In this document: positions 1-10,719 of the stretch, piece after piece | Position numbering within the stretch: position 1 is the first letter of the stretch | Layout: every line of letters starts with the position of its first letter | Source: Spisula solida | Lineage: Eukaryota; Mollusca; Bivalvia; Venerida; Mactridae | Assembly (NCBI GenBank): GCA_947247005.1 | Contig: OX365953.1 | Span: 4,655,001 to 4,719,000, forward strand | Reading direction: 5' to 3' | Length of the DNA stretch: 64,000 nucleotides | Made by a program: the position numbers and the translations under genes | The notes under the pieces: generated by a model | The model's database searches: none | What the model saw: only the letters and a program-made list of their open reading frames with translations | What the model was told of the DNA's origin: nothing

Positions 1-2767
1 TGAACCTTTGTCCTCAGAGACGTCTTTGCAACTTGAATCAGAGTGTCTCTATCAACCTCACGTTTCACTTTCACGTCTTCCAGAACTTGTAATGCCTTGT
101 TGCGTGCCAATTCAAATCCCTCGGTGATCAGACGTGGATGAAGACCCTGATTATAATTACATAAAAGGGCATGAGATAATTGAAATGGGGCAAAATAAGA
201 AGTCTTTGATAAGTTCAAGATCACCTACAGTATTAATCGTAATAGTTTTTAGTAGAAATCAGACAATTAACTTGTCGACATAAATGATGTCTGGTTCATT
301 CCTGAAGATAAAGATGTTAGCGCACCATAGGGTGTTTAGACTTACTAAAATAACTAACATAATTATTGACAGGACAGAAAAACATGCTATATTCATGCCA
401 GTCAAATGTTGTCATACTGCAACAAGGGTACTATGAATAATAAATATGTATGTATCTGTTTAGAAACAATGACAGGTCAACTGTAACTGATCCTTTGGTT
501 TAAGTGCAAGCTTAATTCTAATTAAAAGTTGTGTCATAGCTCTGAGCATTACATAATCAAGAGGTTGAACATTCTAAATCTGGATATTTCTTACTAAAAA
601 CTACAGGTAAACCAAATAAGAAAGCATTTCATGGAGGGTGAATAACTGAATATTTTACCAATCAGTAGAAAATCTTGCACTTGTTTAATATGATAGTATG
701 TAACTGTAAACTGTTTAATGTTTCTTTTTGATCATTAATTTGGGTCTTTTGCCGTTTCTCAACATGCAACATGTTTTTCTGTAAGCCTATACAATGCTGC
801 TGTTTTCCTTGACTTACTGTTTAATGTATAGATACAATGAATGTAAGAATTACCTCAGAAATGTAAAGATCAGCTTGTTTCAGCAGTTCACCAATGATAA
901 GTACGTTAGACGTAGTCCCATCACCAGTAATGTCATCTTGGGCTGTTGCAACACGAGCAATCAATGATGCTGTAGGATGTTGAATTTGCTGAAACAAATC
1001 AAAATTGTATCATCATAAAGCTAAATAGATAAAAATATTGTTTCAAACTGTAACTATGAGATGTCAGTAAAACACATATGCTCCCATGGCAGCTCAATCG
1101 TCAGAAATTGTAAAGGTCACTGACCTTTGACCTACTGACCTCAAAATCTATAGGGGCATCTACTGTTGACCAACCTCCATGTAAAGTTTGAAGATCCTAG
1201 TAGGTTAAAGCGTTCTTGAGTTATTGAACGGAAACCATTTTATACGACCGACCGACAGACAGACATGTGCAAAGCAATATACCCCCTCATCGAAGATGGG
1301 GGGCATAACTATGAGATGAGGATGCAAACTTTTAGTAAGGCAATAGCACATATATAAACACTCCCGGACAGAGCTGCATCAATCACCAGTGGCAGAATGA
1401 TGTCAAAGAAAAACAACAGACTGGTATTTTCTGACAAACTTGGAATTTCCATTACAATGACAGTGGTTATGACTCTTGGCGAACTCCTGTTTAATCCCCG
1501 ACTGATTTCAATCAACAAGGTATCATTTTAAAGCTGAATAATAAATCTCTTGCATAAACTTATTAGTTTTTGCCTATGTAAATTAAAACAGAAGATATAA
1601 GGTATTAAGAACAAATAGGATTTCGCGAGATTACAGAAGACTGCCATGAGATATTGTGAGATTAGGTAATCTTTCCAATCTTGTATTTTTAGATCTTTGG
1701 TCCTGAAAACGGGATCTCACCATTTCATGCAGTAGAACATTTCCATCCTTAGTCAACTTGATATCACCAGACCCAGACACAAGCCTGAAAAGTATAAATA
1801 CACGTCATGTGTAACACTGTCAACATTCTCAATGTAAACTATTGATGGCGACCAACCTCTTGATCTTTTTTAAGTTACTGAAAGAAACCTGTTTTGTCCA
1901 TTCATTCATGACCTAATCTCAAATAAATATAGGGGGTTATCTACTGGAGGAATACCAGTCATGATGTACCCAAACCTGTTGCCAAACTAAAGCGCACCCA
2001 ACGTCCCAAGCACTTTGCTGATGAACCATATGTGCTATCGGCAGGGGTCCTACTGAGGCATAATGCCCAAGCCTGAAAGCGATCCGTAACTCTGTTTTGG
2101 GTGCCATTACCAGGTTCCTTAAATGCATGTGTAAAATATGAAAAAAACTGGGGACACTACTTTGGCCATATATGTTGCTGATGACCCTCCTTGTAAAGTT
2201 TGAGGATAAATTTGTTGATTTATCGATCGGAAACCAGAATGACAGGTTGACACTAACTGAGATGTGGAATGCAATAAGTCTGTTCATTAAAGAAGGGGGA
2301 TGGAGATGTATATATATAAACAACAAAATATAAATGCGTAAATAAGTCTTTCTTTTACGAGCAATTGTATCCGAAATTTGGTGTCCGAATTAGCATACAC
2401 TCGATTGACACCCCATTGCTTATCTATTTCATTGAGAATAAATTGTGTTACAAATATTCAAATACAACACAAAATATTACTTGAGTACAAAAAAGACACG
2501 ATTTTACACTAAATAACAACAGTTGAGTGATATTTGTAAAGCCGACAAGCTAGCACGTGTTTCCCGAATATTCTAGAGAAACGTCATTTGAAGAGTCCCC
2601 AGAGAGATGGTGCTAAATAGAGTTACTTACATTTTTAATGTGCCTTTTGGTCCGAGATTTGACTTCAGGACATCTTGAAGTCCCTTAGCAGCAGATATAT
2701 TCACAGCAAGAGCCTGAGAAGCCCTAGCAACCTCGGCTTTAGGATTCAACGATTTGATCGCCGACAT
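1..2767 (-). CDS. CCT6: CCT6 / TCP-1 zeta chaperonin subunit, 5' four exons (partial)
   Basis: Zeta subunit of the cytosolic TRiC/CCT ring, which folds actin, tubulin and other proteins using ATP. Exons on the minus strand are 2631-2767, 1721-1784, 854-988 and 1-146; the last is cut by the window edge. All introns are GT-AG and the phases agree. The start at 2767 ([16 protein letters not shown]) matches the conserved family N-terminus; the frame stays open upstream to 2893, but that extension has no counterpart in the family. Visible motifs are LGPKG near residue 39, LTKDG in exon 2, and the nucleotide-binding GDGTTSNV near residue 89 in exon 3. Exon 4 begins [12 protein letters not shown]. 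About 160 of the usual ~530 residues are present. It lies head to tail with the rabaptin gene. Identity is near certain. CCT6A and CCT6B are not distinguished, as that split is vertebrate. Confidence 0.97.
1068..1310 (+). repeat. Dispersed repeat family C, copy in CCT6 intron 2
   Basis: Runs from atgcccccatggcag-type sequence to ggggcata. It contains the recurring 'ctcaaaatcaataggggtca', 'ccaacctccatgtaaag' and 'cgaccgacagacatgtg' blocks. Related copies lie near 5803, 13426 and 34046 on the plus strand and 46700 and 48602 on the minus strand. It has no coding capacity. It is a non-autonomous element of unknown class; I see no clear terminal inverted repeat. Confidence 0.75.
2554..2580. promoter_or_regulatory. 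Heat-shock-element-like site plus E-box in CCT6 intron 1
   Basis: Within intron 1, about 50 bases from the exon 1 donor, four alternating pentamer cores occur at exact 5-base spacing: TTC (2561), GAA (2566), TTC (2571) and GAG (2576). The first three are perfect HSF subsites and the fourth has one mismatch. A CACGTG E-box lies at 2554-2559. CCT subunit genes are known HSF1 targets, so the location makes sense, but function is inferred from sequence alone. Confidence 0.45.
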
Positions 2768-3511
2768 GTTTTCGCAAATTTTCAAAGTCTCGTGTTGTCT
2801 CGTGGCGTCGCTAGCAATCTCGTAAGGCATCAAATCACTAAATTTAACTTTAGGTCTCAGGCTTAAAACCACTAAATGTAAGACACAAATCAAATTTGGC
2901 TAATAGGCTTATTGTGATTTATACATGATAGGCCTACTAGAGCTAAATTTGACTGTGTCTTGCACCTGTGACTAAATGTAAATGCAGATATAGGCTATCA
3001 AAATTTTGGCTCTATTTTACATGCATACTTTTTATGGGAAATGTGATTTAACAGTTTAATATAACTACCTTTCAAGCCTTTGTTAAGTGTGTTTATACCA
3101 ATCAGAATTAAGCTTTAGTTACTTTAAAACCATTTAGTTTCTGTGTTTATATGTTTAGTCATTATGTATAATATTGTCTTGATTCATATGTCACTTTTAT
3201 GACCCTTAATTGGAAATAAATTTATCTTATCAGATCTAACAGAATTCTCATTTGTTATGCAGGCTATTGTTTGAAACTTTCAACACTTGTTCACCAACAA
3301 TACCTGGCCATGTGAACCAAGACCCTTAACTCAGATCTGTATTTTGCAAGAGTTATTGCCCCTTTTTGGAGTAGATGATATCTTGGTGAAGTTTTATGTT
3401 TAGGTTATCTTTTCTGTAAAATATTAAGCTGTTGCTTTGAAACTTGCTACACATCAATACCTCACTTTTGTAAGCAAGACTCTTAACTCTGTCCTACTTT
3501 ATGCAAGTGTA

Positions 3512-4960
3512 AAGGGCATTTTTACAGTGACAATGATCAGATGATGTTGTACAGTCTGGGTGAACTTTGAGGATGTATGAAAGCCACCCAAACGAAAAAA
3601 AATTGGAAACAAAACACTGAAACAGATCTGCAGGTATTAAAAGTTTCACATGCTGTGTTGTACAGTCTGAGTGCACTTTGAGGAAGTATCAAAGCCAGGT
3701 ATTAAAAGTTTCACATGCTGTGTTGTACAGTCTGGGTGAACTTTAATGATGTATCAAAGCCAGGTATTAAAAGTGGCACACGTGTTGTACAGTCTTAGTG
3801 AACTTTGAGAACATATCAAAGCTCCATCATATCTTGTGGCACCTGTGAGAATGACACGCCACATGCACTCACTTTCATACAGACAAATTCATACCACTGC
3901 TAGCTACTATAAATATTCATTCTTTCCTTACACATTCGTTCTTTGGAATAGCTTACCAAGCCACATAGTCCTCCAGCCAGACCTAGAGGGGTTTAAGAAC
4001 CATCTTAGCCCCTCTCTCATCTCAAACCGCCCCTGAGTACCGGAACAGTGTTTTTATCAGCTTTTAAACTATAAATACTTCACCTTTTATTTAACACTAT
4101 CACACTTTATTTCTTCTCACTTTCTCACTTTGAAGTCTTCTTTCATTACTGTTAAATTGCTTTTATCTTGCACCTGCTAGTTTCCTCGAAAGGGGCTTAA
4201 GCAGTATTTATAGATAGAAAGCCGTGTATTAATAGTGACACACACTGTGTTGTACAGTCTTAGTGAACTTTGAGGATGTATCAAAGCCTGGTATTAAAAG
4301 TGGCACACACCGTGTTGTACAGTCTGATGGACTTTGAGGAAGTATCAAAGCCGTGTATTAAAAGTGACACACCGTGTTGTACAGTCTTTGTGAACTTTGA
4401 GGAAGTATCAAAGCCGGGTATTAAAAAGTGGCACACACCGTGTTGTACAGTCTTAGTGAACTTTGAGGAAGTATCAAAGCCGGGTATTAAAAGTGGCACA
4501 CACCGTGTTGTACAGTCTTAGTGAACTTTGAGGAAGTATCAAAGCCGGGTATTCAAAGTTTCACACGCTGTGTTGTACAGTCTTTGTGAACTTTGAGGAA
4601 GTATCAAAGCCGGGTATTAAAAGTTTCACACACCGTGTTGTACAGTCACAGTGAACTTTGAGGATGTATATCAAAGCTGTGTATTAAAAGTGACACACAC
4701 TGTGTTGTACAGTCTGAGTGCACTTTGAGGAAATATCAAAGCCGGGTATTAAAAGTTTCACACGCTGTGTTGTACAGTCTTAGTGCACTTTGAGGAAGTA
4801 TCAAAGCTGGGTATTAAAAAGTTTCACACACTGTGTTGTACAGTCTGAGTGAACTTTGAGAAAGTATCAAAGCCGGGTATTAAAAGTGACACACACAGTG
4901 TTGTACAGTCTGATGATATTTAATGATGTATCAATGCTGGGTATTGAAAACGACGCACTC
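3512..4960. repeat. Minisatellite, ~65-bp unit, about 15 copies, interrupted
   Basis: The unit contains gttgtacagtctnagtgaac, tttgaggaagtatcaaagcc and gggtattaaaagtggcacac. Successive gttgtac positions are 63-65 bases apart. About four units lie at 3525-3812 and about eleven at 4230-4960. The array is split by a retrotransposon fragment. Open frames at 4270-4521 (both strands) simply read through the repeat and are not genes. Confidence 0.9.
3814..4222 (+). mobile_element. Truncated non-LTR retrotransposon, 3' end
   Basis: The plus-strand frame ends with YYKYSFFPYTFVLWNSLPSH and a stop at 4034-4036. This is the motif after the reverse transcriptase domain in CR1/jockey-like LINEs ('FFPRT..WNSLP'). 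A short 3' tail follows to about 4222, where the minisatellite resumes, so the element sits inside the array. It is 5'-truncated and inactive. Confidence 0.7.
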
Positions 4961-5208
4961 AGTCTGGTTCCGAATGTTCACTCTTCTGACTGTACTAAAA
5001 TAAGAGGAGAAACTAATGGGAACAGTCTACAGTTGTTACCTTTGGTATGTCACTGTCTGCAAGATGGAGCTCCATGGCAACCTCCCGGTTCCTGACGGGG
5101 GTCTAGCCTGTACTGGTGACTGGTTAAAGTGTACTTAAAAACATAGTTATACCAATTTGTTTTCAGTTGATTGTAAAACAATGTTTTTCAACTTATATAA
5201 ATTCCTCT

Positions 5209-5388
5209 CAACACCTCATTCCTGATGTTATCCATCGCCACAAGGGTATGAGAGAAGAGAAGCCAGTTTCCCTTTTTTGCTGAGCGTCTAGCAAGGGAAT
5301 TACTGGTATCATTTTTATTTCGTCTGTGGTATGACGCGGCCAGGGATCAAACTCGAGACCTCCCACACTCGAGCCACTACTCTATCAA
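5209..5388 (-). mobile_element. tRNA-derived SINE, family S1
   Basis: Read on the minus strand, the right end is a tRNA-like head with a B-box-like ggtctcgagtttgatccc. The left part (cacctcattcctgat ... ggtatgag ... tgctgagcgtctagcaaggg) recurs at 32116-32335, and shorter pieces occur near 11270 and 34975. Recurrence plus a Pol III-like head supports a SINE. It has no coding capacity. Confidence 0.65.
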
Positions 5389-5802
5389 TATATATATAAA
5401 CAAAAGAAAAAATACAAATATTTCAGTGTTTATTTGTATACTAGTTAACAACAAATTATGACACAAAATAACAACATACTGATAAATTCAGAATAAATAT
5501 GTGCTATAATAAATACAATAGTGTGACTTCAATCTCACAGACATACAGACTCACTCAATGCTAGAATATATTATCTATGCTTAAAGAAGCAAACTCATAG
5601 ATTGAGTTAAAACACTTATAACATCTTAACAAATAAAGGTAAGGGTTATAAATCTCCTGTCATCATTATACATGCTTCATTTTTCCCTAAACTTTCAAGT
5701 ACTTTTCAAGTACATTTCAAGTACATTTCTCCCATTTTCAAGGACTAAAAATAGGGTTTGTCGAAGCAAAAACAAAAAAGTTTCTTAAAATAAAATGAAC
5801 AA

Positions 5803-6204
5803 GAGATGTTTGTAAAACACATATGCCCCCATGGCAGTCCAATAGTCAGAAATGGTGAAGGTCGCAGTGACCTTTACCTTTGACCTACTGACCTCAAAAT
5901 CAATAGGGATAATCTTCTGTTGCTGACCAACCTCCATGAAAAATTTGAAGATCCTAGGTCAAATTGTTCTTAAGTTATTGAACAGAAACCATTTAAATAG
6001 TCAGAAATGGTCAAGGTCACCGTGACCTATGACCTACTGACCTCAAAATCAATAGGGGTCATCTACTGTTGCTGACCAACCTCCATGTAAAGTTTGAAGA
6101 TCCTAGGTCAAAGCGTTCTCGAGTTATTGAACAGAAACCATTTTATACAACCGACAGACATGTGCAAAGCAATATACCCCCTCATCAAAGATTGGGGGCA
6201 TAAA
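5803..6204 (+). repeat. Dispersed repeat family C, two-module copy
   Basis: Begins at caagagatgtttgtaaaac and ends at gggggcataa. The 'agtcagaaatggt ... attgaacagaaaccattt' module occurs twice in tandem, as it does in the inverted copy at 46700-47102, so the two-module form has itself spread. It is non-coding. Confidence 0.8.
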
Positions 6205-6834
6205 AATGATAAAAGCTTGAGTAATCGGACGCTCAATGACACCGTGCTCATTTCCAGACATAATTATTACAAAAAATCCAGTTGGTCAGTACGGTGGAGT
6301 GTTGATTTTTGTCAACCTTCTGTCAATTTTTCGACATCTTTTATCTGTTTGTCCATTTTCTATTAGAAGCAAACAAATTACAGGTATATTTACAAAACAA
6401 ACTTTCTTTTCAAAATTTAAGTACTTTCAAGGATATTTTTAGCGGAAAGCTGACTGGCAAATTCATGTAAAGACTATGCTTGGTTCGGCATGTTATTATC
6501 ACAGAACTATTGTATTTATCAACACAAGCTAAATCATTATTGTACAGCACTTGTTCAGCTTTATCATTATTATGCCTCAGTTCACTAAAATCTAGATACA
6601 CCAAAATTCATGCATTCGAGAGGGCCAAGATGGCCCTATATCAAGATGGCCCTAGATCACACATCTAAGAGCAATGATCTGGTTAACCCATATCTTAACT
6701 CGACCTATATTTCATCAAAATAGGGGTCAAAACCTCACCCTGTCACTGTATGACTGGTGAGCTAAAAACAGACAATCTCGTAACAAAATCATCTTAACAA
6801 GATAACAAGTAAATACCTAAAAAAATCAACATTT

Positions 6835-6985
6835 TATCATTTTCCACAGAAACTGTTCTTTTATCGTTTTCCACAGAAACTGTTCTTTTTATCGTTTTTC
6901 ACAGAAACTGTTCTTTTTATCGTTTTCCATAGAAAATGTTCTTTCATCGTTTCCCACAGAAAATGTTCTTTTATCAGGCTGGTGA
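6835..6985. repeat. 28-bp tandem repeat, about five copies
   Basis: The unit approximates cacagaaactgttcttttat plus cgttttc, with few differences between copies. It is intergenic with no coding role. Each unit holds a pyrimidine run followed by CACAG, which resembles an acceptor site, but no exon lies beside it. Confidence 0.85.
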
Positions 6986-7195
6986 CTACATGAATTTAAG
7001 CATAGCATGCAAATGAGCCATTTTCTAGGAAAACAAGACTTAGAACCATAGACCAAGACGTAACTATATTATACCCAAACTACCAAACAGTCAGAAAAAG
7101 TAGTCAACAGGTTGTTTTTTTCAGTTTAAACATACAGTGTACTATTACCAGATTTAAACGATAATTGGGTTGAGCCCACCTCTTCTGATTCACAA

Positions 7196-7533
7196 ACAAG
7201 ACTGTGTTCAGTAAACACTTATGCCCCGGTGGAAGGCTTGTCCATCATAACTAGCTAAGTCAATCAGGGGCCATAATTCTGTAGAAATGTTGGATAGTGA
7301 TACATGGTGTAAACAATGTAAGGTATTTATGATGGAAAACAAGTATGCCAAAAGAGTATAGTTTGAAAGCCATGCCTTGATGGACTTTGAAAATATTTCA
7401 GTTTCAAGAACTTGAAAGTTTTCAGGTTAACATTTTCAGTGGAACGAACAAACATACAAACAAACAACAAACAAACATAATTATGAACGGACAGACAGGA
7501 CAATCACTATATGCATCAGTCGATGCTTGGGCA
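7196..7533 (+). repeat. Dispersed repeat family D
   Basis: Starts acaagactgtgttcagtaaa with cacttatgcccc, and ends gatgcttgggcata. It shares its order of blocks with the copy at 14506-14811, including a PSVRPSV-type ggacagacagg tail. It is non-coding and its class is unknown. Confidence 0.7.
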
Positions 7534-8601
7534 TAAGAACACATTCTGCATAATGCCAGGTAACTGAATAGAATAATAGCAATAATTTAAATAATTTAAT
7601 AAAAGCATTAACAGAACCGCATGAACAACACATAGCTAGTTCAATTGGATAATTAAAAGTTTAAATATGGGATAGAAAAAGCATTCATCATAAATTTCTT
7701 AATACATTTACACATGATTCTGATGCCCTCTAAGCTTATAAAACAAGCTTATTTACATGATCTAAGATCTACTGTAATAATATTTAAAGGCCAATTTACA
7801 TTTCACAGAAAATAAGTATCTAGAGAAAACATAATTGCATGACCAAATTCGCAAAAATTGATGTTCACAAAAGTGTGATCCTGCAGTCAAGCAAAACTAA
7901 ATCTCAATAAACTCACAAATAATTTTACCTAGCTGAAAAGATCAGACTTGAGTAAAACTCCAATATGAAATTTCACAACTCTTGGTCACTTCAAGGTCAG
8001 AGACCTTGATATTTAAAACCACATAAATTACTGGAAGGTACAGGTCAATCATCTGTTTACATATCATTGTGTATTACCTGTCACTACTAACTTGTCACCC
8101 ATGAATATCCATGTTTATCCGTTGTCCAATCAGAGTTGTTATTTTAACTCATCAAAACATTCTTACTGTACAAAAACGAAAACACACGGAGATTAATTAG
8201 CGACAGGTCAATAGTGTTGACTAATATATAAACATTGTATAGTCCAGTCAGGACAAGAATCCAGCGACGCAGCGGTCGAGTCCACTTTAACGGTGTAAAA
8301 CCAATTATAAAGGCTTATACTGTACAAACAACTATAATTTCAATGCTAAACAAACATGTTATATTCGCTCTACCTGTTCAGACAATGGTTTTAATCTTTT
8401 TGCATACACATAAGCTGCAACGTCACTGTCACAATATCCTAACTGGACTGTAATTTCGCAATGTGCACTAATCACTGAACCACGGCTGTAACGACACTAT
8501 TACTCACTGATTTTATGGTTATTATGTAAATCTTATTACAAGTATGATGGTAACCAAATCTTAGTATTAAAACTACCCTTATCTAATCTAATCTTTCTAT
8601 C

Positions 8602-8850
8602 AGGGGTCCTACTGAAGCACAATGCCAAATCCTGAAAATGTTGCGGGTGCTATTAGCACACACCCCTACACCAAAACTCAGTTCAACTATTGTCTATACT
8701 TAAATTTCAGATTATGAAATTTCTAAAGACCATGACTTTGTCAATTCTTGGAATTTTTTCATCCAATGAATTTTTTTCTACAGAAAAGTTCCATCTTTCT
8801 TATACTGCCAATCCGGATTTAAGGATTATTCCAGAATGGTATGACCCATG
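8602..8850 (+). mobile_element. MITE family A (terminal inverted repeat AGGGGTTCTAC)
   Basis: Starts aggggtcctactgaagc and ends ttccagaatggtatgaccc, so its ends are inverted copies of each other. Its body (cctgaaaatg, accaaaactcagtt, tttgtcaattcttggaattt, atccggattt) recurs at 23272, 25557, 30176, 35388 and 45493 (inverted), with fragments near 2043 and 11425. It is ~250-265 bp and non-coding. The transposase family is not determined. Confidence 0.75.
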
Positions 8851-9346
8851 TTCTATAAGGCAAAGCAAAAATAGAAGTTTGTTTCTGGTAATGCTGACAA
8901 AAAATGGTCTAGGAGGGTTGGAAATGTTTTTTATGTATATCTTTTCCTTTTTCAAATAAGAGAAAGAGAAACTACCCATAAAAAAAATATAAGAACTGAC
9001 TAGAGGAAAAAAACTGACTTAGTCTAGTCAATTTTAGCACGAGGAAATACTGACTCCGGGGAGAAAACTAAAAGTTTCACCGAAAACAAACAATCTTTTC
9101 TTGTGTCCGATTTGTTTCCTACATATTTGCCATTTATGAACTTTTTATGAAGCATTGTAGGCTCAACACTGATTTGATAAAAGTTGAATATTTAAATGCC
9201 TATGTGGATCAATGTTACGATCCTTGATTTAAACCCATAATCATCAACATAAAGCAATCTTTTGGTTGTTTTTACACTGCAGTAATCACACTGGACTTCT
9301 ACAAGATGCTGAACAGGCAGTCTGTTTGGTAAAGTGTCACTTATGC

Positions 9347-9601
9347 AGGGGTGTCAACAGAGCCAAATTAAAAATCCTTTTTTACCATTTTTGCCAAACA
9401 AGAGGCCTTCAACTACATTGTTTCCTGTTTAACTCAGTTTTTATTGAATAAAATCCTTCAGAGCAGATTTAATTCACCGTAACTTTGCCATTTTGTGTGA
9501 TATTTTTATCAAATAACTTTTATTTTGGTCAGAAATCAATTAGCTCTTTCAGGATAGATGAATACAGAATTCCTGATTAATCAGGAATATTGACACCCAT
9601 G
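9347..9601 (+). mobile_element. MITE family B (terminal inverted repeat AGGGGTGTCAA)
   Basis: Starts aggggtgtcaacagagcc and ends atattgacacccat. Copies occur at 29835-30105 and, inverted with both ends intact, at 44671-44918. It shares internal blocks with MITE A (aaataacttttattttg), so the two families are probably related. Confidence 0.75.
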
Positions 9602-9695
9602 CTTTTGACTATTTTGAGTTAAATTAAGTGGTCCATATTACATAATACATGACACATAATACAAATATAAGACATCACAAAGGTTTAAGAAATAT

Positions 9696-10719
9696 TCAAT
9701 CAGGCGTGTGTGGAGGTTCCGTACTGAAATACGGCGTAGCATCATTCACGAGTATTGTATGACAAACATCACAAACTTTGGCCGGCCGCATCTTCGGCCC
9801 ACTATTTACAGTCTTTGTTATACAGTCTGAACAGAATACTTTGCCACAATGTCGGCAGTGGTGCTGAAAAAGATAGTAAGATGAATTTATAGTCTTTTTA
9901 AAGCCTAGGTCCCACTGAGCATTTTTTGCCTCGGCAATGTACTTTCGATTTAAATAATGAGTAATCAAGACATCGGGAACATGTCCATCATGGTCTTGGG
10001 GAAGCTTTGAGGAACTCATGAGACAAGATAAATCGGGTGGTATCGGAAGAACATTGCCATTGAAGAATTCCTCAGTGGGACCTAGGCTTTAATGGCGCGT
10101 CACAATAAAACGCATGACTCTAGTATTGTATTTATTACATGTGGGGAGTGGTGGCCTAGAGGTATGGCGCACACTTTGGGATTGAGAGGTCCTCGGTTTT
10201 ATCCCCCTCTACGTCACTGCTTAATTTTGCAGAGCAAGAATAAACCACAATTCTCCACTCAACCCAGGTGTGAATTTGAACCTGTGAAGGCGGTGTTGGT
10301 TCATGTTCGATATTCCTGGGCACTGTATCTTAAAGTTGGCTGCACACAAACCAGGAGACAAATAGTCTCCACACGTAGACTCAAACACATCCAGGTAGCC
10401 CAATGACCAAGGTATGTAAAATGTCAAGGGGTGGCTGAACAGCTGAATTGCTGAAAGAGTTCCTCGCAATACAAAGTCCGGAATTGGACATAGTCAATGA
10501 CGCGAATTCAAAATTCTCGTGAACAAAGAATCTTGAGATTTTCAGAAATTCGCCAAATGAAAGTAACATGAAAATTAAGTGATATACAGTATCCAGATGT
10601 ACCTTTACCTTGCGTTTGGTAACAGAGAAGGATTGTTTACAGGAGTGACAGTCATCCACATCATCCTCGTTCATCCATCGTACCTCTGTCTCTGACTGCC
10701 GTATTTGTTCTAATTGTAT
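9696..10719 (-). other. FYVE zinc finger encoded by the last two rabaptin exons
   Basis: Exon 21 (10609-10719) gives RWMNEDDVDDCHSC and exon 22 (9696-9863) opens HHCRHCGKVFCSDC and ends KVCDVCHTIL, at about residues 897-960. The eight Zn-binding cysteine/histidine positions, a W-x3-D-like start, the basic RKHHCR-type patch formed across the exon junction and a (K/R)VC motif are all present, so binding of PtdIns3P on endosomes is expected. The intron falls between RK and HHC, inside the basic motif. Confidence 0.93.

Larger units (their letters stand above)
2768..9695. other. CCT6-RABEP1 intergenic region, repeat-filled
   Basis: No protein-coding exon could be supported here. It holds a 65-bp minisatellite (3512-4960) with a retrotransposon fragment inside it, a tRNA-derived SINE (5209-5388), family C (5803-6204) and family D (7196-7533) repeats, a 28-bp tandem repeat (6835-6985) and two MITEs (8602-8850, 9347-9601). 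The stretches 2894-3500, 6205-6830 and 7540-8600 are AT-rich and show nothing I recognise. Short open frames such as 8235-8453 have no family resemblance and no splice context. The rabaptin 3' UTR should occupy the right end; an AATAAA on the minus strand at 9439-9444 is a candidate poly(A) signal. Confidence 0.6.

Noticed and set aside
2768..2893. N-terminal extension of CCT6 (MICVLH... or MPYEIA...)
   Set aside because: The frame is open, but the conserved family start is [10 protein letters not shown] at 2767; the extension is probably 5' UTR.
8235..8453. 72-residue plus-strand frame
   Set aside because: No family resemblance, no splice context, in AT-rich intergenic DNA.
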